This document shows positions 36,230 through 45,266 of a DNA stretch of 64,000 nucleotides, in pieces (the stretch's first letter is position 1; the number at the start of each line of letters is the position of its first letter). The stretch is from Noviherbaspirillum_A sp047237965 (lineage in GTDB: Bacteria > Pseudomonadota > Gammaproteobacteria > Burkholderiales > Burkholderiaceae_D). Location of the stretch: assembly GCF_047237965.1 (NCBI RefSeq), contig NZ_JBDFLX010000002.1, positions 558,001 to 622,000 of the forward strand. The letters run 5' to 3'. The notes under the pieces were generated by a model. It was given only the letters and a program-made list of their open reading frames with translations, was not told the origin of the DNA and searched no databases. The position numbers were made by a program, and so were the translations under genes.

Positions 36230-37669
36230 ATGGATGAACGCGCTGCGCATGATGTGCTGCTGGTCAAGGCGATCGAGACGAGCGACCGCGAGCGCCAGAT
36301 ACTGAATGAAGACGACCGGCGTTACGCCAGCCGCACCGCGCGCGAACTGGCGCAGTGGACGGCCGCCGAGCGCAAGGTGGCGGCTACGCCGGAACTGTTC
36401 CTGCACAAGCGCGCCGAGCAGCTGCTGGCGCGCCTGACGGAGCGCACGCCGGCGGCTGCCGCCATGCTGCGTCCGCGTCCCTGGCTGCGCATTGCCGGCA
36501 TCGTGCTGCCCGTACTGGCATTGCTGTTTGGCATGCTGGCCGACCGGATCGGCGACGTCCACCGCGTCAACCTGCTGTCGGCGCCCCTGCTGCTGATCCT
36601 GCTGTGGAACCTGGCGGTTTATCTGTTCCTGCTGGTGCGGCCGCTGCTGCCGCGCCGCGCATTGCGCCCTCGCGTCGGCAGGATGCGCTGGCCAGCGCTG
36701 CCGCGCGTTCGCCGCGTCCAGGCCAGGTTCGGCGCGGCGCTTGCCCGCTTCGCCGAGGAATGGCTGTCACTGTCGGCGCCGCTGACTTGGGCCCGCAGCG
36801 CCCGCATCCTGCACCTGTGCGCCGCCCTGCTGGCCGCGGGCGCCGCGCTGTCGCTTTACCTGCGCGGCGTGCTGGCGGCCTACCGGGTCGGCTGGGAAAG
36901 CACCTTCCTCGACGCCGGCCAGGTGCATGCGCTGCTGTCGTGGCTGTTTCTGCCCGCGGTGTCGCTGCTGGGCCTGGAAGGCTTCACGCCGCAGCAGGTG
37001 GATGCGCTGCGCTTCGGACAGCCGGCGCCGCCCGACTCCGGCGCCCAGTGGGTGCATCTGTATGCCGCTACGCTGATCCTGCTGGTGGTGCTGCCGCGCC
37101 TGGCGCTGGCTGCGCTGGCCTGGTGGCGCGAGCGGCGACTGGCCAGGCACTTCCCCCTCGACCTGTCCCAGCCCTACTTCCAGCGCCTGTGCGCCGGCCT
37201 GGCGCCGGGGACCGCCACCCTGCGGATATGTCCTTACAGCATGCGCGTGGATGAAGCGCGTCAGGCCGGGCTGGCCAACGCGGCCCGCCTGCTGCTGGGC
37301 GAGCAGGCCGAACTTACCGTGCTGCCGGTCACGGCCTATGGCGAGGCGCCGCCGGCGCCGGCCGCCAGCCAGGCAGTGACCGCGGCGCTGTTTGCGCTGT
37401 CGGCGACGCCGGAGCCGGAAAATCACGGCCAGTTCCTCGACCAGTTGCGCGGCAGCCATCCGTCCGGGGTGGTGGCCCTGATCGACGAATCCGGCTATCT
37501 GGAGCGGCTGGGCCCGCAGGCCGGCGCCCGCGCCGCCGAGCGGGCCGGCCTCTGGCGCCAGTTCTGCGCGCAGCACCAGATACCGGCGGCCATCGTCAAC
37601 CTGCTCGCGCCGGACGCCGGCGGCGAGGAACTGGAGCGGCTGCTGGGCGCGGCCCGGAGCGTGTCATGA
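36230..37669 (+). CDS. DUF2868 membrane protein
   Basis: A 479-residue protein of the DUF2868 type. It begins with DERAAHDVLLVKAIETSD, a family-like opening. Several transmembrane segments follow (IAGIVLPVLALLFGMLAD, LLSAPLLLILLWNLAVYLFL, ILHLCAALLAAGAALSLYL, AATLILLVVLPRLALAALAW). The C-terminal soluble part (RICPYSMRVDEARQAGLANA, AELTVLPVTAYGE, GVVALIDESGYLERLG) looks like a degenerate P-loop-like alpha/beta domain. It is translationally coupled to the DUF3482 GTPase by an ATGA overlap; the two are a conserved pair in betaproteobacteria. Function is unknown. Confidence 0.85.
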   Translation: MDERAAHDVLLVKAIETSDRERQILNEDDRRYASRTARELAQWTAAERKVAATPELFLHKRAEQLLARLTERTPAAAAMLRPRPWLRIAGIVLPVLALLFGMLADRIGDVHRVNLLSAPLLLILLWNLAVYLFLLVRPLLPRRALRPRVGRMRWPALPRVRRVQARFGAALARFAEEWLSLSAPLTWARSARILHLCAALLAAGAALSLYLRGVLAAYRVGWESTFLDAGQVHALLSWLFLPAVSLLGLEGFTPQQVDALRFGQPAPPDSGAQWVHLYAATLILLVVLPRLALAALAWWRERRLARHFPLDLSQPYFQRLCAGLAPGTATLRICPYSMRVDEARQAGLANAARLLLGEQAELTVLPVTAYGEAPPAPAASQAVTAALFALSATPEPENHGQFLDQLRGSHPSGVVALIDESGYLERLGPQAGARAAERAGLWRQFCAQHQIPAAIVNLLAPDAGGEELERLLGAARSVS

Positions 37670-39141
37670 ACGACCGCCAACAGCAGGAGCAACCGGTGAA
37701 GCAGGAGCAGCAGGAGCAGCATGGCCAGCAGATCCAGCTGGTGCTGATTTCCCATACCAATGCCGGCAAGACCACGCTGGCCCGTACCCTGGTCGGCATG
37801 GACGTGGGCCAAGTGCGCGACGCCGCGCATGTGACCGTGGCGTCCGAGTCGCATTCATTGCTGCGCACGGCCGGGGGCGATGCGCTGCTGCTGTGGGACA
37901 CACCGGGCTTCGGCGACTCGGTGCGGCTGGTGAAGCGGCTTGCCATGGCCGACAACCCGATAGGCTGGCTGCTGCGCGAAGTGATCGACCGTTACCGCGA
38001 CCGGCCGTTCTGGCTCAGCCAGCAGGCGCTGCGCACCGCGCGCGAGGAAGCCGACCTGGTGCTGTACCTGGTCAACTCTTCCGAAGACCCGCATGACGCC
38101 GGCTACCTGGCGCCGGAAATGAAGGTGCTGGACTGGCTGGGCAAGCCGGTGGTGGTCCTGCTGAACCAGATGGGGCCGCCGCGCCCCGCCGCGCAGGAGC
38201 AGGCAGAGCAGGCGCGCTGGGCCGAGGCGCTGGCCGGCTCTCCGGCAGTGCGCCGGGTGCTGGCGCTGGACGCCTTTGCCCGCTGCTGGGTCCATGAACG
38301 CGTGCTGTTCGAAACGCTGGCGGCGCTGGTGCCGGCCGACAAGCGGGCCCCCTGCGACCGGCTGCTGGCGCAATGGGCGCACGACAACCAGGCCCGCTTT
38401 CACGGCGCCATGCAGCTGCTCGGCCGGCAGCTGTGCGCCGCCGCCGCCGACAGCGAGCCGGTGCCGCCGGCCGAGCGGCCCATGCTCGACAGCGTGGCGC
38501 GCACCGTCGGACTGGGACAGAAGCTGGGCGCCAGGCGCGAGGAACAGGCGATGAAGGCGCTGATGGCGCGCCTGGAACAGGGCATCGCCGACAGCACCGC
38601 GCAATTGCTGCGGCTGCACCGCCTCGACGCTGGCGCGGCGCAGCGGATACACGAGCGGGTGCAGAAGGCCTACGTGGTGCGCACGCCGGTCGACGCGCGC
38701 CAGGCCGGGCTGCTGGGAGCGGTGATGTCGGGCGCCGCCACCGGCCTGTCGGCCGACCTGATGGCCGGCGGCCTGAGCTTTGGCGCCGGCGCGCTCTTGG
38801 GCAGCATCGTCGGCGCGCTGACCTTCGCCGGCGCCGCCTGGACCTTCAACACCACCACCAGCCGCAACGAGGCGCGGGTGCGGTTCTCGCCGGAATTCCT
38901 GCGCTCGCTGCTGGTGGCGGCGCTCTTGCGCTATCTCGCGGTGGCGCATTTCGGACGCGGCCGCGGCGGCTTCGTCGAAAGCGAGGCGCCGTCCTTCTGG
39001 CAGGCGGAGGTCGAAGCCGAGGTGGCGCGGCATGCGGCCCGGCTGCCGGCGCTCTGGGGCAATGCCGCCTGCGATGCGCAGCTTGGCGAGCTGCTGGAAC
39101 AGATGGCCACTGCGATCCTGCACCGGCTCTATCCGCGCTGA
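37666..39141 (+). CDS. GTPase with DUF3482 domain
   Basis: A 491-residue protein. The N-terminal GTPase domain has a P-loop in ISHTNAGKTTLARTL (G1), DTPGFGDS (G3) and LLNQMG (G4). The central part is helical. SAATGLSADLMAGGLSFGAG and LLGSIVGALTFAGAAWTF form a glycine-rich membrane-active hairpin, as in DUF3482. The glutamine-rich N-terminus (residues 3-22) is low complexity. Coupling to the DUF2868 protein suggests a membrane complex in which this protein is the switch. The pathway is not known. Confidence 0.88.
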   Translation: MNDRQQQEQPVKQEQQEQHGQQIQLVLISHTNAGKTTLARTLVGMDVGQVRDAAHVTVASESHSLLRTAGGDALLLWDTPGFGDSVRLVKRLAMADNPIGWLLREVIDRYRDRPFWLSQQALRTAREEADLVLYLVNSSEDPHDAGYLAPEMKVLDWLGKPVVVLLNQMGPPRPAAQEQAEQARWAEALAGSPAVRRVLALDAFARCWVHERVLFETLAALVPADKRAPCDRLLAQWAHDNQARFHGAMQLLGRQLCAAAADSEPVPPAERPMLDSVARTVGLGQKLGARREEQAMKALMARLEQGIADSTAQLLRLHRLDAGAAQRIHERVQKAYVVRTPVDARQAGLLGAVMSGAATGLSADLMAGGLSFGAGALLGSIVGALTFAGAAWTFNTTTSRNEARVRFSPEFLRSLLVAALLRYLAVAHFGRGRGGFVESEAPSFWQAEVEAEVARHAARLPALWGNAACDAQLGELLEQMATAILHRLYPR

Positions 39142-39259
39142 ACCGCCGGCATCCGTAAAACTTGTAACAAGGCATAAGAAGCGAACATCGCTGCGCGGGA
39201 AGGCCGTATATTCAGGTCCTCGCCGGTCCATGCCGGCGTTTCCTGGAAAGGACATAGCC

Positions 39260-39685
39260 ATGCGCAGCAAGACCCTGATTTCCACCCTCGCCGCCGCCGG
39301 ATTGCTGGCGGCCTCCCTGTCCAGCCCGGCCCTGGCCGATGGCGGCCGCTACCACGGCAACGGCGGCTATCGCGGCCACGGCGGCCACGGCAACAATGGC
39401 GCGGCGGTGGTGGCCGGCGTGCTGGGCGCACTGGTGGTCGGTTCCATGATCGCCAGCGCCAACGCGGCCCCCAGCTACGCGCCGCCGCAAACCTACTACC
39501 AGCCGCCGCCAGCCCCCACCTATTACGAAGCGCCGCGCACCTATTACCAGCCGGCGCCGCCGCCGCAGGTGTACTACCAGCCGGCCCCGGTCTACCAGGC
39601 CCAGCCGGCCGCCGTGGTGATCGAGAGCGGCTATGGGCAGCCTTACTGGCGCGAACGGCATCATCGCCATTACTACGGCTACTGA
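39260..39685 (+). CDS. Small secreted Tyr/Pro-rich glycine-zipper protein
   Basis: A 141-residue protein with a clear signal peptide (MRSKTLISTLAAAGLLAASLSSPALA). A GGYRGHGGHGNNG stretch follows, then a glycine-zipper-like hydrophobic segment (AAVVAGVLGALVVGSMIAS). The rest is proline/tyrosine-rich with repeated TYYQP/VYYQP motifs and a basic, aromatic end (RERHHRHYYGY). The ATG at 39260 follows GGAAAGGAC. Such proteins are envelope-associated in betaproteobacteria, with no established function. Confidence 0.78.
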   Translation: MRSKTLISTLAAAGLLAASLSSPALADGGRYHGNGGYRGHGGHGNNGAAVVAGVLGALVVGSMIASANAAPSYAPPQTYYQPPPAPTYYEAPRTYYQPAPPPQVYYQPAPVYQAQPAAVVIESGYGQPYWRERHHRHYYGY

Positions 39686-39708
39686 AGCCGCCGCCCGCGC
39701 TCCGGAAA

Positions 39709-39740
39709 GGAAGGGCCTGCCAGGAACGGCAGGCCCTTCC
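39709..39740. terminator. Strong hairpin terminator
   Basis: GGAAGGGCCTGCC (39709-39721) and GGCAGGCCCTTCC (39728-39740) form a perfect 13-bp stem with a 6-nt loop. It lies 24 bp after the stop codon of the Tyr/Pro-rich gene, before the converging LysR gene. No long T run follows on the plus strand. Confidence 0.75.
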
Positions 39741-39811
39741 TGCATCCAGGCCCGCCTTGCACGGGCGCCCCATGATCGCGGCGCGCGCGCCGGGGCGTCA
39801 AACCCGGCGGC

Positions 39812-40714
39812 TCATCCTCCCGCCTGCCGCGTTTCGGCCAGCAGCCAGTCCCGGAACACCCCCACCTTGGCCGGCATCGTGTCACGCTGCGGCAGCAGCA
39901 GGTAATAGGCAAAACCGGGACGTGTCACCGTCTCGAACGGACATACCAGCGCGCCGCTTTCCAGCTCCTGGTCCAGCAGGCTGATCTGCCCGATGGCCAC
40001 CCCCAATCCTTCCACCGCGGCCTGATAGGTCAGTATGGAACTGGAAAACACCATGCTGTCGCGGTGCTCGGCCAGGTCGGCCCGTCCCATCGCATTGCAC
40101 CAGTAGGGCCAGTCATTGCTGCGGTAATGCGAATGCAGCAGCCGGTGATGCTTCAGGTCGTCCAGCGTCCGCAGCGGCGCGCCGGGCCTGTCGAGCAGGG
40201 CCGGGCTGCAGACCGGGGTGATGCGGTCGCCGAGCAGGCGCTCGCAGTGCATGTCGGGCCAGCTGCCGTCGCCGAACTGGATCGCGAGATCGATCTCGTC
40301 GCTGGCAAAGTCGGCCGGGGCGACATCGGTGCTGAGCCGCACGTCCACCTCCGGATGCACCTGCTGGAACAGGGGCAGCCGGCGCATCAGCCACTTGGCG
40401 GCGAAGGTGGTGTAGGCGCGCACCCGCAGCGGGCCGCTGCGGTTGTTGGCCAGCAGGTCGCGGGTGGCGGCGGCAATGCGGGCAAACGCGGGGCCGACTT
40501 CCTGCTGGTAGCGCCGGCCGGCGTCGGTCAGGCTGATGCCGCGCTGCTCCCGGTTGAAAAGCTTCACCTGCAGATAGTCTTCCAGCAGCGAGATCTGCCG
40601 GCTCACGGCGGACTGGCTCACATGCAGCTCGTCAGCGCCCCTGGTAAAGCTGCCCAGCCGGGCAACGGCTTCGAATACCCGCAATGGATTCAGCGGTGGA
40701 ATGGTTTTGGCCAT
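39812..40714 (-). CDS. LysR-family regulator, GcvA-like
   Basis: A 300-residue LysR regulator of the GcvA type. The opening PPLNPLRVFEAVARLGSFTRGADELHVSQSAVSRQI is the classic winged-HTH sequence of that group. The effector domain contains LRVRAYTTFAAKWLMRRLP, FASDEIDLAIQFGDG and GLGVAIGQISLLDQEL. The ATG at 40714 follows AGGAGAGATC. It is monocistronic; a 74-bp gap separates it from the upstream GntR gene on the same strand. The target is unknown. Confidence 0.92.
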   Translation of the reverse strand: MAKTIPPLNPLRVFEAVARLGSFTRGADELHVSQSAVSRQISLLEDYLQVKLFNREQRGISLTDAGRRYQQEVGPAFARIAAATRDLLANNRSGPLRVRAYTTFAAKWLMRRLPLFQQVHPEVDVRLSTDVAPADFASDEIDLAIQFGDGSWPDMHCERLLGDRITPVCSPALLDRPGAPLRTLDDLKHHRLLHSHYRSNDWPYWCNAMGRADLAEHRDSMVFSSSILTYQAAVEGLGVAIGQISLLDQELESGALVCPFETVTRPGFAYYLLLPQRDTMPAKVGVFRDWLLAETRQAGG

Positions 40715-40788
40715 GATCTCTCCTGAGGCCCGAAGTATAGGGCAGGCAACACGCCAGGCAGGGCGACATCGCGCGCAGGCGGCCGGAC

Positions 40789-41469
40789 TCAGTAGCCAAA
40801 CATGTTGCGCCTGACCTGCACCAGGTGCGCTTCCATCAGTTCGCGGGCCGCCTCGGCGTCGCGCGCCTTCAGCGCGGCCACCAGGTCCCGATGCTCCTGC
40901 TCGTAGATGGCGCGCCGCTGCGGCGTCACGCTGCGCTTCTTCAGCACGCCCCAGTCGCCCTGCTCGCGCACGCTGTTCATCAGCTGGAACATGCTGCGCG
41001 CGAAGTTGTTGTGGGTGGCGTCGGCGATCGTCTGGTGCAGCGCGCCGTCCCAGTGCTCGAACTCCTCCAGGGTCTGCGCCGCCTCGGCACGGGCGCAGCA
41101 CTCTTCCATCTTCATGAAGTCGGCCGGCGTCGCGTGGCGAATGGCGAGCTGCATCACTACCGGTTCAAGCAGCACCCGCACTTCCATCAGTTCGGCCGGG
41201 CTGGTCTCCATCGCGGTCACCTGGGCCGCGCCGGCCTGCAGCTTCTCGCTGGCATCGGCGCTGACATAGGTGCCGCTGCCCACTACCTGGGTGATCAGCC
41301 CCTGCTCCTTCAGTTCCGACAGCACCCGCCGCACCACGCTGCGCCCGATATTCCATGTCTCGGACAGTTCGCGCTCGGTCGGCAGGCGGTCGCCGCCATG
41401 CAGCCGGCCGGAACGCAGTTCGTCCAGCAGGAAATGACGGAATTCATGCAAGGTGTCTGATGAGTACAT
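40789..41469 (-). CDS. GntR-family (FadR subfamily) regulator
   Basis: A 226-residue regulator with an N-terminal GntR winged helix (LRSGRLHGGDRLPTERELSE, GRSVVRRVLSELKEQGLI, GSGTYVS) and a C-terminal all-helical FCD domain (EVRVLLEPVVMQLAIRHA, DGALHQTIADATHNNFARSMFQLM, EHRDLVAALKARDAEAARELMEAHL). It is divergent from the FAH-family hydrolase and a Bug protein. TTGGT/ACCAA boxes lie in the shared intergenic region. It most likely represses that operon and responds to the carboxylate degraded there. Confidence 0.92.
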   Translation of the reverse strand: MYSSDTLHEFRHFLLDELRSGRLHGGDRLPTERELSETWNIGRSVVRRVLSELKEQGLITQVVGSGTYVSADASEKLQAGAAQVTAMETSPAELMEVRVLLEPVVMQLAIRHATPADFMKMEECCARAEAAQTLEEFEHWDGALHQTIADATHNNFARSMFQLMNSVREQGDWGVLKKRSVTPQRRAIYEQEHRDLVAALKARDAEAARELMEAHLVQVRRNMFGY

Positions 41470-41497
41470 TCGCCCTCCCGGAAATGGTTGAAATTAT

Positions 41498-41643
41498 AAA
41501 CCAATTGACGGACCAAACAGATCAACTTCCCGCCTGCACGGTGCTGGAAAGGCATGCTCTGCGCTCCTGCCCTGCCATCAAAGGCGATTTCACGGGTTGA
41601 CATTGGTCGATACTTGGTTTAACTTGGTTCATCTTAAAACCAA
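41498..41643. promoter_or_regulatory. Promoter and TTGGT/ACCAA operator cluster between gntR and the FAH operon
   Basis: TTGACA at 41597-41602 with TAACTT at 41620-41625 (17-bp spacer) is the probable rightward promoter. TTGGT repeats lie at 41603, 41614 and 41624, spaced 10-11 bp, one turn apart, with an inverted ACCAA at 41639. Two more ACCAA boxes at 41500 and 41512 sit near the gntR start. The boxes occupy the promoter spacer and start region, the expected place for GntR repressor sites. Confidence 0.6.
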
Positions 41644-41664
41644 TTTGCACCAAGGAGAGTGAGC

Positions 41665-42534
41665 ATGCGTTTTGCGACCATAGAACTGAACGGCGCCCCC
41701 ACCGTCGCCATCGTCGACCGCGACCTGTCGCGCTACTGGCCGGTGGCCGATGTGATGCCCGGCTTCAACGGCGACATGGTCGACCTGATCCGCGCCGTGC
41801 CCGAGCCCGCCAAGCAACTCAAGACCAGCGGCGAAGGCAAGCCGCTGGAAGGCGTGCGCATCCTGGCGCCGCTGTCGACGCCGCGCCGCAACCTGTTCAT
41901 GGTCGGCAAGAACTATCACGAGCATGCGAAGGAATTCAACAAGTCGGGCTTCGACGGCTCCAAGGAAGACATCTCGCCGCTGCCGTCGGTGTTCACCAAG
42001 CCGGCCTCCACCATCGTCGGCCCGAACGATGCGGTGAAGTGCCACCAGCAGGCCACGCAGGAAGTGGACTATGAAAACGAACTGACCGTGATCATCGGCA
42101 GCGGCGGCCTGGGCATCGCCAAGGCCGACGCCTACAAGCATGTGTGGGGCTATACCATCGTCAACGACATTACCGCGCGTGACCTGCAGAAGAAGGCGCG
42201 CCAGTGGTTCCTCGGCAAGGCGCTCGACACCTTCTGCCCGATGGGTCCGGTGATCGTGACCCCGGACGAGATCGACCCGGAGAACCTGCAACTGAAAACC
42301 TGGATCAACGGCGAGCTGCGCCAGAACGCCAACACCGGCGACCTGATCTTCGACATCCCGACCATCATCGAAGTGCTGTCGGCCGGCATGACGCTGGAAG
42401 CCGGCGACGTGATCGCCACCGGCACCGCGGCCGGCGTGGGCATCGGCTTCACGCCGCCCAAGTTCCTGAAGCCGGGCGATGAAATGCGCCTGGAGATCGA
42501 AGGCATCGGCACGCTGGTCAACCGCATGGAATAA
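41665..42534 (+). CDS. Fumarylacetoacetate hydrolase (FAH) family protein
   Basis: A 289-residue FAH-superfamily enzyme, which hydrolyses or isomerises beta-diketone or acylpyruvate-type acids using a divalent metal. Key motifs are NLFMVGKNYHEHAKEF, PSVFTKPASTIVGP, the metal-binding QEVDYENELTVIIG, GYTIVNDITARDLQ, FCPMGPVIVTPDE and DVIATGTAAGVGIG. AAGGAG at 41652-41657 lies seven bases before the ATG at 41665, which is preferred over the GTG at 41659. A Bug protein gene follows 100 bp downstream, so the operon probably takes up and cleaves one carboxylate under the divergent GntR regulator. Confidence 0.88.
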   Translation: MRFATIELNGAPTVAIVDRDLSRYWPVADVMPGFNGDMVDLIRAVPEPAKQLKTSGEGKPLEGVRILAPLSTPRRNLFMVGKNYHEHAKEFNKSGFDGSKEDISPLPSVFTKPASTIVGPNDAVKCHQQATQEVDYENELTVIIGSGGLGIAKADAYKHVWGYTIVNDITARDLQKKARQWFLGKALDTFCPMGPVIVTPDEIDPENLQLKTWINGELRQNANTGDLIFDIPTIIEVLSAGMTLEAGDVIATGTAAGVGIGFTPPKFLKPGDEMRLEIEGIGTLVNRME

Positions 42535-42634
42535 GGCGCGGGCCGACAGGCCTTTTGTCGGATCGAAACGGCAGCCCCGCCGCGCCCGATGGCGGGCGGG
42601 GCTGCGCCACATAAGAACATCAATGGAGACAATC

Positions 42635-43624
42635 ATGTACAGGTTTGCAGCACGACTGGGTTTTCTTTCCGCGGCGGGCGCCGCACTGATCGCCACCCTT
42701 CCGGCCACCGTCGTGGCCCAGGACAACTGGCCGGCCAAGCCCATCACCATGGTGGTGCCGTTTCCGCCCGGCGGCGTTGCCGACACCGTGGGCAGGCCAG
42801 TGGCGCAAGCGATGGCGCGCGAGCTGAAGCAGTCGGTGATCGTTGAAAACAAGGCCGGCGCCGGCGGCGCGATCGGCATGGCCGCGGTGGCCAAGGCGCA
42901 GCCGGACGGCTATACCGTGCTGATGTCGCTGGCATCGATGACCACCATCCCGGAAGCGGACAAGGTCAACGGCAAGACCTCGCTGTTCCAGCTGTCGCAA
43001 TTGAAGCCGATTGCCCGCTTCACCGCCGACCCGGTGGTGCTGGTGGTGCGCAGCGAAGCGCCGTGGAAGAACCTGAAGGAATTCGTGGCCGACATGAAGA
43101 GCAAGCCCGGCAAGTACAGCTTCGCGTCGTCGGGCAACTACGGCACCATGCACGTGCCGATGGAAATGCTCAAGTCCAACGCCGACTTCCGCATGCTGCA
43201 TGTGCCCTATACCGGCGCCGGCCCGGCCCTGATCGCGCTGCTGAGCGGCCAGGTCGACGCGGTGGCCACCGGCCCGGCCAGCGTGCTGCAGCAGATCAAG
43301 AGCGGCAAGCTCAAGGCGCTGGCACACTGGGGCGAAGGCCCGCTGGCTTCCCTGCCCGGCGTGCCGACCCTGAAGCAGGCCGGCTACCCGCTGGAATATG
43401 CGCAATGGGCAGGCCTGTTCGTGCCGGCCGGCACGCCGGACGCGGTTGTGGAGAAGCTGCGCGCGGCAGCGCACAAGGCGGCCGACGATCCGGCGGTGAA
43501 CACCGCCATCAACGGCTCCGGCAGCTCCATCATGTATATGGATGCGCCCGAATTCCAGACCTACCTGAACGCGGATGCCAAAAAGATGGCGGAGGTGGTG
43601 CAGAGGATCGGCAAGGTCGAATAA
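42635..43624 (+). CDS. Bug/TctC-family periplasmic solute-binding protein
   Basis: A 329-residue exported protein. The ATG at 42635 follows TGGAGAC and opens a signal peptide (MYRFAARLGFLSAAGAALIA..., cleavage near VVAQD). Landmarks are WPAKPITMVVPFPPGGVADT, VIVENKAGAGGAIG, QPDGYTVLMS, YSFASSGNYGTMHVPMEML and VPYTGAGPALIALLSGQVD. It is likely the periplasmic receptor for the acid processed by the FAH-family enzyme. Membrane components are absent here, as is common for Bug proteins. Confidence 0.9.
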   Translation: MYRFAARLGFLSAAGAALIATLPATVVAQDNWPAKPITMVVPFPPGGVADTVGRPVAQAMARELKQSVIVENKAGAGGAIGMAAVAKAQPDGYTVLMSLASMTTIPEADKVNGKTSLFQLSQLKPIARFTADPVVLVVRSEAPWKNLKEFVADMKSKPGKYSFASSGNYGTMHVPMEMLKSNADFRMLHVPYTGAGPALIALLSGQVDAVATGPASVLQQIKSGKLKALAHWGEGPLASLPGVPTLKQAGYPLEYAQWAGLFVPAGTPDAVVEKLRAAAHKAADDPAVNTAINGSGSSIMYMDAPEFQTYLNADAKKMAEVVQRIGKVE

Positions 43625-43811
43625 GCCAGCCCCGGCTTGAAGCGCAAAGGCAATGCTGCGTCCAGGCGTCGAAGAACGCATGACGCAGCGGCGGCTCCGG
43701 AGCAGTTGAACGCCCGAAGCGCCAGGTAGCGCCGGAACATGGATGGCTTCCACTGCGTGTGGATCGCATGTCTTCCGGTTTTGGCCCATGAAGCATCATC
43801 AGGAGACAAGC

Positions 43812-45266
43812 GTGAGATCCGGAATCCACCCAGCCTTTCGCAGGCGCCTCGCGGCCTCGCTGGCCTGCGCCGTATCGCTGCTGGCCGGCGCCAGCGTGCA
43901 TGCCCAGGCGAAGGAAGAAGCCAGCAACATGCAGCTGCTCGGCCACAATGACCTGCAGGCCCGCACCGCCTACCAGCCCACCATACAGCAGCAGGGGGAT
44001 CGCTGGATCGCCTATGTCGGCCACCATGGCGGCAAGCAGCCCAATCCCCTGACCGGCAAGGATGAATACAACGGCACCTCCATCGTGGACGTGACCGATC
44101 CGAAGGCGCCACGCTATTTGGCGCATCTCCCCGGCGAGGAAGGCGAAGGCGAAGCAGGCGGCGCGCAGATGGTGCGTGTCTGCAGCGGCAAGACCCTGCC
44201 CCATGCCGACCAGAGCAGGTTCTACATGCTGCGCACCTTTGGCGGCAGCGCGCATGAGATCTGGGATGTGTCTGCGCCGGAAAAGCCCAGCCTGGTGTCG
44301 CGCATCACCGGCAACCTGCGCGACACACACAAGAACTTCTGGGAATGCGACACCGGCATCGCCTACCTGATCTCCGGCGCGCCAGGCTGGAAGACCCGGC
44401 GCATGACCCAGGTCTATGACCTCAGCGATCCCGCCAAGCCGCGCTTCATCCGCAACTTCGGCCTGGTGGGCCAGCAGCCCGGCTCGCCCGACTCGCTGCG
44501 CGGGTCCGACTACGACATGCATGGCCCGATCAGGCTCGGCAACCGCATCTACTTCGGCTACAACACCTTCCTCAACGGCGTGATCCAGATCATCGACCGC
44601 GAGAAGCTGCTGCGCGGGAACCCGTCGGCCAAGGACCCGTTCGAACCCACGGACGAGAACCTGACCTATCCGGTCATCACGACCTTCTACACCTCGCCGC
44701 GGCTGGGCGCGCACACCACGCTGCCGCTGATGGGCATGGACATTCCCGAATTCGAAAAGAACAAGGAAGGCCGCAGCCGCGACATGCTGCTGGTGGTGAA
44801 CGAATCGCTGCGCAACGAGTGCCAGGAAAACCGGCAGATGATGTACATGGTCGACATCACCACCGAGACCAAGCCATGGGGCGTGTCGAACTTCCAGGTG
44901 CCGGAAGCCAGCGGCAACTTCTGCGCGCGCGGCGGCCGCTTTGGCAGCCACTCGTCCAACGAGAACATGACTTCGAAGTACCACAAGAAGCTGATCTTCC
45001 TGGCCTACTTCAACGCCGGCATCCGGGCCGTCGACATCCGCGACCCATGGTCGCCGAAGGAGGTCGGCTACTACATCCCGGCTGTCACCGCCAATACCGA
45101 CAAGCGCTGCATCAAGGTGGACGGCGCCGACCGCTGCAAGGTGGCCATTCAGACCAATAACGTCGAGACGGACGACCGCGGCTATATCTACGCGGTGGAC
45201 CGGGCCAATACCGGCATGCACATCCTCGACCTGACCGGGCCGGCCAGGGCGATCGTCCAGCCCTGA
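43812..45266 (+). CDS. Exported LVIVD-repeat (beta-propeller-like) protein
   Basis: A 484-residue protein. The GTG at 43812 is chosen because AGGAGA lies seven bases upstream and the protein then opens with a good signal peptide (RRRLAASLACAVSLLAGASVHAQA). Two in-frame ATGs further upstream have no such site. Repeats of the LVIVD type are visible (TSIVDVTDPKAPRYLAHL, HEIWDVSAPEKPSLVSRI, TQVYDLSDPAKPRFIRNF, RAVDIRDPWSPKEVGYY), suggesting a beta-propeller. Several histidines and cysteines (HNDLQARTAYQP, ECDTG, CQENRQMM, DKRCIKVDGADRCKV) could bind metal. The stop overlaps the next ATG (TGATG). Context with CusF-like protein, TolC-like protein and multicopper oxidase implies periplasmic copper handling. 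The biochemical role is unknown. Confidence 0.8.
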   Translation: MRSGIHPAFRRRLAASLACAVSLLAGASVHAQAKEEASNMQLLGHNDLQARTAYQPTIQQQGDRWIAYVGHHGGKQPNPLTGKDEYNGTSIVDVTDPKAPRYLAHLPGEEGEGEAGGAQMVRVCSGKTLPHADQSRFYMLRTFGGSAHEIWDVSAPEKPSLVSRITGNLRDTHKNFWECDTGIAYLISGAPGWKTRRMTQVYDLSDPAKPRFIRNFGLVGQQPGSPDSLRGSDYDMHGPIRLGNRIYFGYNTFLNGVIQIIDREKLLRGNPSAKDPFEPTDENLTYPVITTFYTSPRLGAHTTLPLMGMDIPEFEKNKEGRSRDMLLVVNESLRNECQENRQMMYMVDITTETKPWGVSNFQVPEASGNFCARGGRFGSHSSNENMTSKYHKKLIFLAYFNAGIRAVDIRDPWSPKEVGYYIPAVTANTDKRCIKVDGADRCKVAIQTNNVETDDRGYIYAVDRANTGMHILDLTGPARAIVQP

